NCBI RefSeq assembly: GCF_021513255.1
Contig: NZ_CP090977.1
Location: forward strand, 1,116,001 to 1,180,000
Source of the DNA: Planococcus sp. 107-1
Lineage (GTDB): Bacteria > Bacillota > Bacilli > Bacillales_A > Planococcaceae
Direction of reading: 5' to 3'
Length of the DNA stretch: 64,000 nucleotides
The position numbers and the translations under genes are program-made. The stretch's first letter is position 1. Every line of letters begins with the position of its first letter. Positions 9,206 to 17,695 of the stretch are shown piece by piece. The notes below the pieces were generated by a model. The model worked only from the letters and a program-made list of their open reading frames with translations. It did no database searches and had not been told where the DNA came from.

Positions 9206-9856
9206 TTATGGGAGCCAATCAAGGCAGTTATTAGAAAGTTGCTGTAGTTCCTCTATAAAAATACTAGCATGAAATCCATCACAAACCGCATGATGTACCT
9301 GTAAAGAAATAGGCAATAATATTTTATCTTCCTGATTAAAGTATTTCCCGCCAGTAATTATTGGTAATAAGTAGTCATGATTATTATTTACGTTTAGGTT
9401 GAAGCCAGTAAAATTAACCCATGGAATACTAGATATAGGAAAGGAATTCTCTGGTACATTTTCTTTTGTGAAAAATCCTTTAACCTCTGCATATTGTTTC
9501 ATATCGTCTTGATAGTTTTTATAGAAGACACGAAATTCATCAGAGAATTCGGTCCATATGCTTGAGAATGATTTGTTATCATTATGGAAGATTGTATAGC
9601 TTGGCAACATACTTTCCCAATAACCCAGAGTACCATCATCTTTAAAGCAAGTTCTAAATTCTTTATGAGAATTTACTATTCTAGTGACCATGTAAATAAA
9701 GGATGGATATAGCTTTATCCCTTTGTTACGGAGCTGTTCCAATAACGTTGTAATATCTATATTTGCTGTAATACTAAATGTGCACTTCTGATTTAAGTAA
9801 TGCTCGAAATACGGCAATCTATCCCATTTTTCTTTTTCAATTAGATTTAATTTCAT
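9206..9856 (-). CDS. cat: Chloramphenicol O-acetyltransferase, type A
   Basis: A 216-aa trimeric CatA enzyme that acetylates chloramphenicol with acetyl-CoA in the cytoplasm. The catalytic box HHAVCDG (HHxxxDG) is near residue 188, and FDRLPYFEHY-type N-terminal and GKY-containing central motifs are present. Length is normal. AGGAGG for the ATG is buried in a hairpin (9861-9901), and a nine-codon leader ORF precedes it, the standard drug-inducible translational attenuation of Gram-positive cat genes. Confidence 0.95.
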   Translation of the reverse strand: MKLNLIEKEKWDRLPYFEHYLNQKCTFSITANIDITTLLEQLRNKGIKLYPSFIYMVTRIVNSHKEFRTCFKDDGTLGYWESMLPSYTIFHNDNKSFSSIWTEFSDEFRVFYKNYQDDMKQYAEVKGFFTKENVPENSFPISSIPWVNFTGFNLNVNNNHDYLLPIITGGKYFNQEDKILLPISLQVHHAVCDGFHASIFIEELQQLSNNCLDWLP

Positions 9857-9860
9857 TTGA

Positions 9861-9901
9861 TTAGCCTCCTAAAAATGTATTTTTGATTTTTAGGAGGCTA
9901 A
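9861..9901 (-). promoter_or_regulatory. cat translational attenuator hairpin
   Basis: Inverted repeat TTAGCCTCCTAAAAAT / ATTTTTAGGAGGCTAA whose downstream arm contains the cat ribosome-binding site. Opening requires ribosome stalling on the leader ORF that overlaps the upstream arm. Confidence 0.88.
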
Positions 9902-9919
9902 CTTGTCTGCTCTCACCAA
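9890..9919 (-). CDS. cat leader peptide
   Basis: A nine-codon ORF on the minus strand, TTG-GTG-AGA-GCA-GAC-AAG-TTA-GCC-TCC-TAA, read as MVRADKLAS, with GAGGTGAGGG upstream. It closely resembles the cat-86 leader (MVKTDKISSS as I remember it). It overlaps the first arm of the hairpin, so a stalled ribosome would free the cat start. The GTG one codon later is the alternative start. Confidence 0.75.
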   Translation of the reverse strand: MVRADKLAS

Positions 9920-10084
9920 TACCCTCACCTCATAAATAGTGCTTTAAATAAGATACTAAATCATTTGAAATTCATATTCAACCATTACAATACGCATAAG
10001 TATGGCTTTTCATAATAATTAAAGGGCAACCTCGAATTGTGTTATACTTTTTCCGAGTTGATAGTTTTTACTGGAGGGACTAGG

Positions 10085-11038
10085 ATGAATCAAGTAAAAA
10101 GTATATTAAAAGACTTTTATGACATAGAGATTAATGATGTGTTGCCTCAGCAGGGTGGTTGGGCATCACTCGCTTATAAAGTGTTTAACAAAAATCAAAG
10201 TTATTTTTTGAAGGTATATGAAAAAGGCAGAGCTTCCACTCCGAAGTTGACTGCTCTGATTGATCAATATGTTCCTATCTTGGTTTGGCTTATAAACAAT
10301 AGCAACTTAAATGGGAAAATCACCGTTCCTTTAATAACAAGTAGTGGGGAATATAAATGCGAGGATGAGAATGCCATCTATTTGCTTTATGAATATATTG
10401 AGGGGGAAACGATTGGGGATCAAGATTTAACAGACGATCAGGTTCGACAGCTTTCGAAAATGATAACGGAGATACATTCATTTGGGAAAGACATTCCAGT
10501 TGAAACTGCTGCTATAAAAGAAGATTTTGAGGTTCCATTTTTACAGATGTTGAGACAACTATTGCAAAAAGGGAGAGAAGATTTACCATCGGATGTATGG
10601 GAATTGGTCCAATCCTACATGCCACAATTAAATGATCTGATTCAAGCTGTTGAGGAGCTTTCACTGAACTTGAAAAATGTCAATTTGAGTATGGCTTTAT
10701 GTCATACAGATTTGCACTATTGGAATATGATTCAGTCTGAACAACAGTTAATATTGATTGACTGGGAAGGGTTAAAATTAGCCCCAGTAGAAGCTGACTT
10801 GATGTTCTTAGTTGATAAACCCTACTTTAATGAATTTTTAAGTATCTATCAGAAAACCCATCAAAACTTTTCAATTAATCCAGAAGCAATGACCTTTTAT
10901 GAGGGAAAGAGACGATTAGAAGATATATGGGAGTTTTTGGAACAACTTTTGTATGATAAACAAGAGGAGCAAGAAAGATTTGTGATAATGAACTATTTAC
11001 AGGAAGAGCTGCATGGATTAAGTGAAAATTTGTATTAG
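10085..11038 (+). CDS. Aminoglycoside phosphotransferase-fold kinase
   Basis: A 317-aa APH/choline-kinase-fold protein. The start is the ATG at 10085 after GGAGGGACTAGG; the longer in-frame start at 10037 lacks a site. The N-lobe has the YFLKVYEKG Lys strand (about 40), and YLLYEYIEGETIG is the hinge. Brenner motif CHTDLHYWNM (about 213-222, catalytic Asp) and the metal-binding LIDWEG (about 230) follow. It resembles spectinomycin-type APH(9) enzymes, but the substrate cannot be fixed. The GNAT gene follows after 15 bp, suggesting one transcript. Confidence 0.75.
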   Translation: MNQVKSILKDFYDIEINDVLPQQGGWASLAYKVFNKNQSYFLKVYEKGRASTPKLTALIDQYVPILVWLINNSNLNGKITVPLITSSGEYKCEDENAIYLLYEYIEGETIGDQDLTDDQVRQLSKMITEIHSFGKDIPVETAAIKEDFEVPFLQMLRQLLQKGREDLPSDVWELVQSYMPQLNDLIQAVEELSLNLKNVNLSMALCHTDLHYWNMIQSEQQLILIDWEGLKLAPVEADLMFLVDKPYFNEFLSIYQKTHQNFSINPEAMTFYEGKRRLEDIWEFLEQLLYDKQEEQERFVIMNYLQEELHGLSENLY

Positions 11039-11053
11039 AACAGGAGCTATGAG

Positions 11054-11590
11054 ATGAACATAATAATTAAGCAAGAACAGGTCGAGGACTATAAAGTAAC
11101 TGAAGAAGTGGTAAAGTGTGCATTTGCTAATGCAGAACACAGTGATAAAAATGAACATAATTTGGTGTCTCGAATTAGAAACTCTAATGTATTTATTCCA
11201 GAATTATCTTTAGTGGCGATGGATAAAGATAATAACAAACAAGTGGGACATATTCTATTATCCAAGATAAAAATTATGAATGACAATCAAATTCTAGAGT
11301 CACTTGCTCTTGCACCTGTATCTGTCTTACCAGAGTATCAAAATAAAGGTGTAGGAAGATGTTTAATTCTTGAAGCATTGAGAGAAGCAAAAGAGCTTGA
11401 ATATAATTCGGTTGTCGTCTTGGGGCATCCAGAATATTATCCGAAGTTCGGGTTCAAAAAAGCATCTACTTGGGGGATAAAGGCACCTTTCGAAGTCCCA
11501 GATGAAGCATTCATGGCAATTGAATTACATGCAAATGTTCTTGATAAAGTTTCAGGAGTTGTAGAATATCCTAGCGTATATTTTGAATGA
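11054..11590 (+). CDS. GNAT-family N-acetyltransferase
   Basis: A 178-aa acetyl-CoA-dependent acetyltransferase. The acetyl-CoA pyrophosphate loop reads VLPEYQNKGVGRCLI (about 94-108, Q/RxxGxG/A) followed by helix EALREAKE. The HPEYYPKFGFKKA segment (about 124-136) is typical of the YhbS-like branch. The neighbouring APH-like and nucleotidyltransferase genes suggest a resistance-type cluster, but its acceptor is unknown. The ATG follows GGAGCTATGAG. Confidence 0.8.
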   Translation: MNIIIKQEQVEDYKVTEEVVKCAFANAEHSDKNEHNLVSRIRNSNVFIPELSLVAMDKDNNKQVGHILLSKIKIMNDNQILESLALAPVSVLPEYQNKGVGRCLILEALREAKELEYNSVVVLGHPEYYPKFGFKKASTWGIKAPFEVPDEAFMAIELHANVLDKVSGVVEYPSVYFE

Positions 11591-11644
11591 TTAGCCAAAA
11601 GTTGCAAATGGGAAATTTGACAATATTTAAGGAGCTGAAAGTTT

Positions 11645-12478
11645 ATGATCGCGCAAAACATTATGAATGATATAAGTAAAGAGTTAAAAGATGTGCTTGG
11701 CATTGTTGGTGTAGTCTTAGGAGGTTCAAGAGCAAGGGGTACAAATCACTCAACTTCTGATATTGATATTGGAATTTATTATGATGTAGCGGCAGGCTTC
11801 GATGTTGAAAAGATTAGCAAAATAGCAACTAAATTGGATGATGACCATAGAGAAAATTTAGTTACATCATTAGGTGAATGGGGTGAATGGATAAATGGTG
11901 GGGCTTGGATTGTTGTCCAAGGGTACCATGTTGATTTGGTCTTTCGTGATATTAAAAGAGTATCACAGGTAGTCGATGAATGTTTATCAGGTAAAGTGTC
12001 CACCCACTATCATACTGGACATCCACATGCCTATCTAAATGTTATGTATATGGGGGAAATCTCCATTTGCAAAATATTGTTTGAACGTACCAATCAAATT
12101 TCAGATTTAAAAGCTAAGACTAGCCCTTATCCAAAACCATTAAAGGATGCCTTAATTGGCTATTTTATGTTTGAAGCATCTTTTTCTTTGATGTTTGCGA
12201 AAGACAATGTGGATAAGGATGATATTTCATATGTTATGGGACACTGCTTCCGAACTATTTCATGTTTAAATCAAGTCTTATTTGCTTTGAATGAAGAATA
12301 TTGTATCAATGAGAAAAAAGCAGTTCGGATGATAAAGAGTTTTAATAGGAAACCCAAAGAATATAAGGATAGAATTGACCAGATTTTTTCGTTGATTTCT
12401 TCAAATATAGAAAGTACAAAGCAAGGGGTGGAAATGCTCCACGGTCTTGTTTCCGAAACAGAAATACTGCTTAAATAA
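11645..12478 (+). CDS. Nucleotidyltransferase-domain protein
   Basis: A 277-aa protein with the minimal nucleotidyltransferase signature GGSRARGTNHSTSDIDIGIYYD (about residues 25-46: GS, then DxD) and a third acidic position in VDLVFRD. A helical C-terminal domain resembles those of aminoglycoside adenylyltransferase-like proteins. AAGGAGCTGAAAGTTT precedes the ATG. With AadK at 8228 it is the second nucleotidyltransferase of the cargo; its substrate is not predictable from sequence alone. Confidence 0.8.
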   Translation: MIAQNIMNDISKELKDVLGIVGVVLGGSRARGTNHSTSDIDIGIYYDVAAGFDVEKISKIATKLDDDHRENLVTSLGEWGEWINGGAWIVVQGYHVDLVFRDIKRVSQVVDECLSGKVSTHYHTGHPHAYLNVMYMGEISICKILFERTNQISDLKAKTSPYPKPLKDALIGYFMFEASFSLMFAKDNVDKDDISYVMGHCFRTISCLNQVLFALNEEYCINEKKAVRMIKSFNRKPKEYKDRIDQIFSLISSNIESTKQGVEMLHGLVSETEILLK

Positions 12479-12529
12479 ATTTTGGGTATTCGGATTATCG
12501 TGAGGAAAAACATTATAGCACTAAATAGT

Positions 12530-12685
12530 AGGTGTAATGGTTTTTCAATTAGTATCCAATAGTGGTGTTCAATCTCAAATCTATACGAATCCAGGCTGGA
12601 TCCAATGAGGGTTTAGTCTTTTTTTTGTCCAATACTATTTTAGTCTCTTGTCCAATAAGGATTTGGGTTGTCTCCACTTACAAAT
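12530..12685 (+). repeat. Cargo intergenic repeat, copy A (partial)
   Basis: Noncoding stretch in the 325-bp gap after 12478. Its right half (GGCTGGATCCAATGAGG... TTGTCCAATAAGG... GTCTCC) aligns with copies B (14720-14895) and C (17505-17670). The remainder of the gap is the promoter of the next gene. Confidence 0.65.
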
Positions 12686-12702
12686 CTCTTCCATGATATG
12701 GC

Positions 12703-12757
12703 CCTGCAATAACATACTATATGCTAATTGATTTTAAGATGTATATTATATGATAAT
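12703..12757 (+). promoter_or_regulatory. Shared upstream element, copy 1 (before DUF2000 gene)
   Basis: CCTGCAATAACATACTATAT, then a short variable stretch, then AAGATGTATATTATATGATAA. The same about 55-bp arrangement is found before lysE at 13258-13312. It probably contains a regulator site and the -10 region. Confidence 0.6.
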
Positions 12758-12803
12758 AACTTGAATCATTTACCTAGTGATAAAAAGAAGGTGTAGAGTA
12801 ATC

Positions 12804-13211
12804 ATGGAATTTGATACCAAAATAAAAATTGTTTTAAGGGATGACCTTGAAATGTGGCAAAAATTAAACGTAACAGCATTCCTAATGAGTGGAATTGCTG
12901 AAACTCAAAATATTATTGGACAGCCCTATATAGATAAGGATAATGCTCAATATTTACCCATGTCACAGCAACCAATTATGATACATTCTTCTACTGGCGA
13001 ACGCATGAATGAGCTATTACAAAAGGCCTTAACAAAAGACGTAGTTATTACAATATACACCGAAGAATTGTTCACTACCTATAATGACGAGGATAATCGT
13101 GCAATGGTGGCAAAATTCAAAACGGATGAACTAAACCTTGTTGGAATAGGCATACGGGGTAAGAAAAATCATGTAGATAAATTACTAAAGGGCTTTGAAT
13201 TGCATAAATAA
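12804..13211 (+). CDS. DUF2000-family protein
   Basis: A 135-aa protein starting MEFDTKIKIVLRDDLEMWQKLNVTAFLMSGI, the characteristic opening of DUF2000 proteins, which have a peptidyl-tRNA hydrolase II-like fold; no firm activity is known to me. An upstream in-frame start at 12777 is less well placed than the ATG at 12804. Its control region is near-duplicated before the LysE exporter gene, and both probably answer to the AraC regulator at 13935. This DUF2000-LysE-AraC grouping suggests a small export or stress module. Confidence 0.75.
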   Translation: MEFDTKIKIVLRDDLEMWQKLNVTAFLMSGIAETQNIIGQPYIDKDNAQYLPMSQQPIMIHSSTGERMNELLQKALTKDVVITIYTEELFTTYNDEDNRAMVAKFKTDELNLVGIGIRGKKNHVDKLLKGFELHK

Positions 13212-13257
13212 AGGCAACTATTGACACGGCAATAACAGCACTGTCGCTTTCAATTAA

Positions 13258-13312
13258 CCTGCAATAATATACTATATCCCATTAAATTTTTAGATGTATA
13301 TTTATATGATAA
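13258..13312 (+). promoter_or_regulatory. Shared upstream element, copy 2 (before lysE-family gene)
   Basis: CCTGCAATAATATACTATAT followed by TTAGATGTATATTTATATGATAA, aligned with 12703-12757 over about 55 bp with few mismatches. Candidate operator for the AraC-family protein encoded downstream. Confidence 0.6.
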
Positions 13313-13332
13313 CACAGAAAGGAGTTTTCATC

Positions 13333-13908
13333 ATGGATATTACATCTTTTATCATATACTGTTTTATTGTGACTTTTACTCCAGGACCAACGAATATCGT
13401 CATTTTGTCCACAGTGCATAATTATGGGGCCAAAAAGGCAATGGAATATACGTATGGAGCAACGATTGCTTTTGGTTTATTACTTGGTCTATCTGCGATG
13501 TTAAATACGGTACTGATAACTGTCATTCCCAAAATTTTAATTGGTATGCAGATTATTGGAACCATTTATATGCTCTACCTTTCTTATCAAATCTATAAAA
13601 TGGATACATCAGAATCAACATCAAATAAAACGGGAACATTTATCTCAGGATTCCTTATGCAGTTTTTAAATCCAAAAGTCGTCTTATTTACTCTGACTGT
13701 CATACCTAGCTTTGTTTTACCATACTATACCGATTTACCTGCTGTGTCATTAAATGTTATTGTTATAACGATGATTGGATTTTTAGCATTTATTGCTTGG
13801 GTTTTTTTCGGTGCACTCTTTAAGAAGTTTTTACAAAGGCATACAAGGGTTGTTAATGTCATCATGTCCCTATGTTTAGTGTATGCTACAATCATGATAT
13901 GGATGTAG
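13333..13908 (+). CDS. LysE/RhtB-family exporter
   Basis: A 191-aa integral membrane protein with about five or six hydrophobic segments. The N-terminal FTPGPTNIVILS motif (about residues 14-25) is the LysE/RhtB signature, and a second conserved FLNPKVVLF motif is near residue 113. Such proteins export amino acids or derivatives. The start at 13333 follows AAAGGAG; the longer frame from 13294 is not needed. Its stop is 26 bp before the AraC gene start, and its upstream element is shared with the DUF2000 gene. Confidence 0.88.
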   Translation: MDITSFIIYCFIVTFTPGPTNIVILSTVHNYGAKKAMEYTYGATIAFGLLLGLSAMLNTVLITVIPKILIGMQIIGTIYMLYLSYQIYKMDTSESTSNKTGTFISGFLMQFLNPKVVLFTLTVIPSFVLPYYTDLPAVSLNVIVITMIGFLAFIAWVFFGALFKKFLQRHTRVVNVIMSLCLVYATIMIWM

Positions 13909-13934
13909 GGCAGATTTTTAAAGAGGTGAGTAAA

Positions 13935-14708
13935 GTGGATAAATTTAGCTATAAGAAAGTAGCGGGTATTACAGCGTTGTCAGCTAGTCTCTCTGATTTT
14001 AAGTATAAAAAGCACTATCATCAGGAGTATGCAATTGGTGTAACATTGCGTGGTATTCAACATTACTATTTGGATGGTAGTTTACAATTATCCTATCCAA
14101 AAGGTGTGATGCTTTTTAATCCAGAACAGCCACATGACGGAATGGCTCATGATGAGTCGGGCCTGGATTATATGATGCTGTATATTGATCCACAGTTGCT
14201 TTTAGATGCTTCTCATAAAAAGGATATTGTATTGTTTAGGGAACCTGTTGTATATGATGATCAACTAGGACAAGAAGTGCTAAGTCTAGCTAGTGCAATA
14301 TTCAATGAAAAGGATGAGGCGTTATGTAGTGAATTACTTTTATCCCTCACAGATAGTCTTATCCAAACAAATCCTTCAGAAGTTCAAAAAGACATTACGC
14401 TAATTAGAAAAGCAAAAGAAATGCTTCATTCTGACTTAGGAAATGTACTGAAACTTGACGAAATAAGTAAAGAGCTTAATCTATCAAAATTTCAGTTTAT
14501 TAGAATGTTTAAATCTCATACTGGAATTACACCATACCAATACTTCCTTACCTGCAAGATTGAACGTGCTAAGGAATTATTAGATAAAAATCGAGATATT
14601 TATGCAACGGTAGCTGAATGTGATTTTGTTGATTTAACCCATTTAAACAAACATTTTAAAAAAATATATGGGATAACAGCATATGAATATATGTTACAGT
14701 TGAATTGA
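13935..14708 (+). CDS. AraC-family transcriptional regulator
   Basis: A 257-aa regulator with an N-terminal cupin-like sensing domain (HYHQEYAIGVTLRG, LFNPEQPHDG) and a C-terminal double HTH (about 160-255, including LNLSKFQFIRMFKSHTGITPYQYF and the second HTH ending AYEYM). The best start is the GTG at 13935, seven bases after GAGGTG; the frame opens earlier inside lysE. It lies directly behind the LysE exporter and probably controls it and the DUF2000 gene through the duplicated upstream elements. Confidence 0.88.
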   Translation: MDKFSYKKVAGITALSASLSDFKYKKHYHQEYAIGVTLRGIQHYYLDGSLQLSYPKGVMLFNPEQPHDGMAHDESGLDYMMLYIDPQLLLDASHKKDIVLFREPVVYDDQLGQEVLSLASAIFNEKDEALCSELLLSLTDSLIQTNPSEVQKDITLIRKAKEMLHSDLGNVLKLDEISKELNLSKFQFIRMFKSHTGITPYQYFLTCKIERAKELLDKNRDIYATVAECDFVDLTHLNKHFKKIYGITAYEYMLQLN

Positions 14709-14719
14709 GGCTATGGTTG

Positions 14720-14895
14720 GTATCCAATCGGAAAAGGAATCAGGAAGAGCAGCAACCAAACCGTTAATCGTTATTCAATCGTAAAATCAATATCAATTTG
14801 AGGGTGGATTCAATAGTGAACCAGTCTTTTTGTTTTGCTCAATATCCCTTCAATTCCTTGTCCAATAAGGGTTTCAGTCGTCTCCCCAATTCATA
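14720..14895 (+). repeat. Cargo intergenic repeat, copy B
   Basis: About 175 bp with landmarks GAAGAGCAGC, CCGTTA, ATTCAATCGTAAAATCAATA, CCAGTCTTTTT, TCAATATCCC and CCTTGTCCAATAAGGGTT. These occur in the same order in copy C (17505-17670) and partly in copy A. The rest of the 561-bp gap (14896-15269) has no gene I can support; it ends in the promoter of the RHH gene. Confidence 0.7.
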
Positions 14896-15203
14896 AATCC
14901 GTAGGATTTCTAATCTCTTTTCAGTTAGCTTCCTAACTGTAAACACCACCCCAGAATTGCTGCATTTCCTTCTTTTCTCCAAATTCTTTCCTCCATTATC
15001 GGTACCAACTCTTTAACATTGACGGAATATTCGACACAATTCAGAAGGGAAAAAAGAGTGCGGAATCGGGGGTTTTGGGGAAGAACTTAATAACAGATTG
15101 GAAAGAAGAGAAAAGAAGTTGCCCCTTAGATCAGCATGGGTTTGAGGGTGATTTGGGCAGGGAAGGACTTTTTAACAGGGGAATAATAATACTAGTAAAT
15201 ACA

Positions 15204-15238
15204 TTGTGTTGACATTGTAAACACAAGGATGTTATGAT
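15204..15238 (+). promoter_or_regulatory. Promoter with overlapping TTGTGTT/AACACAA operator
   Basis: -35 TTGACA (15209-15214) and -10 TATGAT (15233-15238) with an 18-bp spacer. A perfect 7-bp inverted repeat, TTGTGTT (15204-15210) and AACACAA (15220-15226), overlaps the -35, as expected for autoregulation by the RHH-type product. Confidence 0.65.
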
Positions 15239-15269
15239 TAGTTTATTATTTTAAGGAGGCAAAATTTTA

Positions 15270-15677
15270 ATGGATACGAATTTGCACATACGTATATCAA
15301 AAGAACTAAAGGAGAATTTCCAACAGATTGCTAAAGAAAATAATAAAGATACCTCATCCCTTGTACGTGACTGGATTTCCAACTATGTAGCTGAACATCA
15401 GAAATCGGATGAAGATATAGCTGCTGAACTATATAAGGCAGGGTACCAATTACAACAATCACTAGGGGGAAGGGAGGAAGTTAGTAAGGAGTTTGTAAAA
15501 CAATTGCAGGAATACGCCTTAACGAATCAAAAAGAATTCACCCAGTTAATCCTAACCACTTACTTGGACCTTGATTTAACAATTCCTTCAGTTGTCTCAA
15601 AAGCGTACAATAAGTATGCATTTTCTCAGATGTTTTTATTTGGATTAATAGGAGATAAACCAAAGGAGAAAGTCTGA
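15270..15677 (+). CDS. Ribbon-helix-helix-like DNA-binding protein
   Basis: A 135-aa protein. Residues 1-45 (MDTNLHIRISKELKENFQQIAKENN, then TSSLVRDWISNYV) have the beta-strand plus two-helix pattern of CopG/Arc-type ribbon-helix-helix proteins. The C-terminal 90 residues are helical and not recognised. AAGGAGG precedes the ATG, and an inverted repeat overlaps the promoter, suggesting autorepression. No toxin partner is evident nearby, so antitoxin status is not claimed. Confidence 0.65.
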   Translation: MDTNLHIRISKELKENFQQIAKENNKDTSSLVRDWISNYVAEHQKSDEDIAAELYKAGYQLQQSLGGREEVSKEFVKQLQEYALTNQKEFTQLILTTYLDLDLTIPSVVSKAYNKYAFSQMFLFGLIGDKPKEKV

Positions 15678-15853
15678 ATTAAAGAAAGTGTTTGTGATTG
15701 ATGGACTCATTGATACAAGTCCACTTAAAAGGTTAGATTTCCAGCTATATACGATAGAAAATTATTGTTTGTCCAATTTTTGTTCCTTAATACTGAAATA
15801 ATAACAGAAATAAAATCATCTATTTTAAAAATAGAATGAGGGAGTAAAAAAAT

Positions 15854-16528
15854 ATGAAAGATACATCCACAATTGGTATGGGTTTCTTGGAAAAGCTCTT
15901 TGTAGTTTTATTTCCTGTTGTGTTAGGAACGATAGGCTGGTTCCTCCCAAGATTGATTGACTTAGTAAAAAAAGTACCATTATTTACTGATTCAAAGGTC
16001 ATTGAACTATTCGATTCATTTAACCCTTTTTGGGTGTCTATTGTCTTGATGATTACAGGTGTAATTATAGGGGTGCTTTTGTCATTAACAGTCTATAGCG
16101 AAGCATTGAAAATGAGTATTAGAGATACTGAAATTTTGATTAATAAAGATGATAAAGAAAATAAAATTACAAAATCAGATGTTAAAGAAGTTTTTATGGA
16201 GGATCATATAGTTGTAATAACTGGAAAAAGGGGACAAGAACTTTTAAGAGAAAAGACAGATATAAAAAAGGCGAAAGTACGAGAGGGCTTTCTATATCAT
16301 CAATATCCGTGGAGTGAACAAGATCCCTATGCTGATGACTACAAACTCTGGACTCTTGAAGATTGTACGGTTGGCGAGAACGTCAATGCCATATTATATG
16401 AACGTAGGAAAGCAATTAGAGAAGGAGACAAGAGAAAAATAAAACATTTAAGAATGGACTTAAATGAGCTTGGATTTGTTGTGAAAGATAAAGGTGCGGA
16501 TCAATATATACGCAATATTCATAACTAA
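15854..16528 (+). CDS. Membrane protein of unknown function, two TM segments
   Basis: A 224-aa protein with two transmembrane segments (about 12-32, LFVVLFPVVLGTIGWFLP, and about 58-80, WVSIVLMITGVIIGVLLSLTVY) and a cytoplasmic C-terminal half. The latter contains KSDVKEVFMEDHIVVITGKRG, resembling the small domain found in Firmicutes YqeB-type membrane proteins; this resemblance is from memory. The gene sits alone between the RHH gene and mph. Its role in the transposon is unclear. Confidence 0.65.
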   Translation: MKDTSTIGMGFLEKLFVVLFPVVLGTIGWFLPRLIDLVKKVPLFTDSKVIELFDSFNPFWVSIVLMITGVIIGVLLSLTVYSEALKMSIRDTEILINKDDKENKITKSDVKEVFMEDHIVVITGKRGQELLREKTDIKKAKVREGFLYHQYPWSEQDPYADDYKLWTLEDCTVGENVNAILYERRKAIREGDKRKIKHLRMDLNELGFVVKDKGADQYIRNIHN

Positions 16529-16573
16529 TATTGTCTCTATTATTTCAAAAAAGTGATTTGGATGTGATGAGTA

Positions 16574-17479
16574 ATGAGTAAAACAAAAATAGAAGTATTG
16601 AAAATTGCAGAAAAACATGGTCTCCAATTGTTAGAGGATACTTTGGTTTTTAATGAATCTGGATTAGACTTTCAGGTTGTATTTGCTAAGGATCAGGAAG
16701 GAAAGGAATGGGCACTAAGGATTCCGAGGCGGTCAGATGTATTTCCTAGAACGAAGGCAGAAAAAACCGCACTGGATCTTATCAACAAATACGTAGATTT
16801 TGAAGCTCCTAATTGGGAAGTTTACACAGAAGAGCTGATTGCATATGAAAAGTTACGTGGTGTTCCGGCAGGAACCATCGACCCTGAAGCACAAGCCTAT
16901 GTTTTTGAAATTGATGAAAATAATATTCCGGAAGGATTTTATCAGACACTAGGAAAAACATTGGCGATGATTCATCGTATTCCACAAAAACAAGCAGCAG
17001 AAGCGGGAATTGTCGTTCAAACACCAGAGGAAGTAAAACAAATCATGCGAGACCGAATGGATGCTGTTAAGGAGAAATTTGGGGTGGGAGAAGAGTTATG
17101 GAATAGATGGCAGTCGTGGCTGAACGATGAAGAAATGTGGCCAAAAGAAACAGGGATGATTCATGGAGATTTGCACCCAGGACATATCCTCATTGAAAAG
17201 TCAGGAAATGTAACAGGTTTAATTGATTGGACGGAAGCAAAGGTAGCTGATATATCAACTGATTTCGTTGGCCACTATAGAGTATTTGGTGAAGAAGGTC
17301 TTGATGAACTCATCAAAGCGTACAAAGAAGCGGGAGGATACCATTGGTCGAAGATGAAGGAACATATCATTGAATTAAACGCAGCTTATCCAGTTGGAAT
17401 TGCTGAATTCGCCTTAATATCTGGTATGGATGAATATGTACAGATGGCCAAAAAAGAATTAGGTTTAACTGGAGTGTAA
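16574..17479 (+). CDS. mph: Macrolide 2'-phosphotransferase (Mph family)
   Basis: A 301-aa APH-fold kinase that would phosphorylate the 2'-OH of the macrolide desosamine sugar using GTP. Family landmarks: [11 protein letters not shown] (about 44-54, nucleotide-binding Lys/Arg strand), [12 protein letters not shown] (about 196-207, catalytic Asp), [10 protein letters not shown] (about 215-224, metal-binding Asp) and [17 protein letters not shown] near the C-terminus. Length matches Mph(B)/Mph(C)-type enzymes. It has its own GATGTGATGAGTA leader and lies next to copy C of the cargo repeat and the right IS. Confidence 0.9.
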   Translation: MSKTKIEVLKIAEKHGLQLLEDTLVFNESGLDFQVVFAKDQEGKEWALRIPRRSDVFPRTKAEKTALDLINKYVDFEAPNWEVYTEELIAYEKLRGVPAGTIDPEAQAYVFEIDENNIPEGFYQTLGKTLAMIHRIPQKQAAEAGIVVQTPEEVKQIMRDRMDAVKEKFGVGEELWNRWQSWLNDEEMWPKETGMIHGDLHPGHILIEKSGNVTGLIDWTEAKVADISTDFVGHYRVFGEEGLDELIKAYKEAGGYHWSKMKEHIIELNAAYPVGIAEFALISGMDEYVQMAKKELGLTGV

Positions 17480-17504
17480 CTTTCTCCCTGCTAAATAGTT
17501 GGTT

Positions 17505-17670
17505 TCCGAACGGTAAAGGAACCTAGAAGAGCAGCGAGCAGTCCGTTATGCATTATTCAATTGGTTTTTTCAATCGTAAAATCAATAAATAATTCGATGC
17601 TGGATCCAATAGTGGTCCAGTCTTTTTCTTTTGGTTCAATATCCCCAAAATCCCTTTCCTAATAAGGGTT
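17505..17670 (+). repeat. Cargo intergenic repeat, copy C
   Basis: Aligned with copy B over about 165 bp, including GAAGAGCAGC, CCGTTA, TTCAATCGTAAAATCAATA, GGATCCAATAGTGGTCCAGT and CTAATAAGGGTT. It fills most of the space between mph and the right IS. Confidence 0.7.
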
Positions 17671-17695
17671 CAAACATCTTTTCTCTATTATCTCC

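Noticed and set aside
12530..17670. Three similar intergenic repeats as a CRISPR array or integron attC sites
   Set aside because: They are far apart and imperfect, without regular spacers, and no cas or intI gene is present; no attC core sites are seen.
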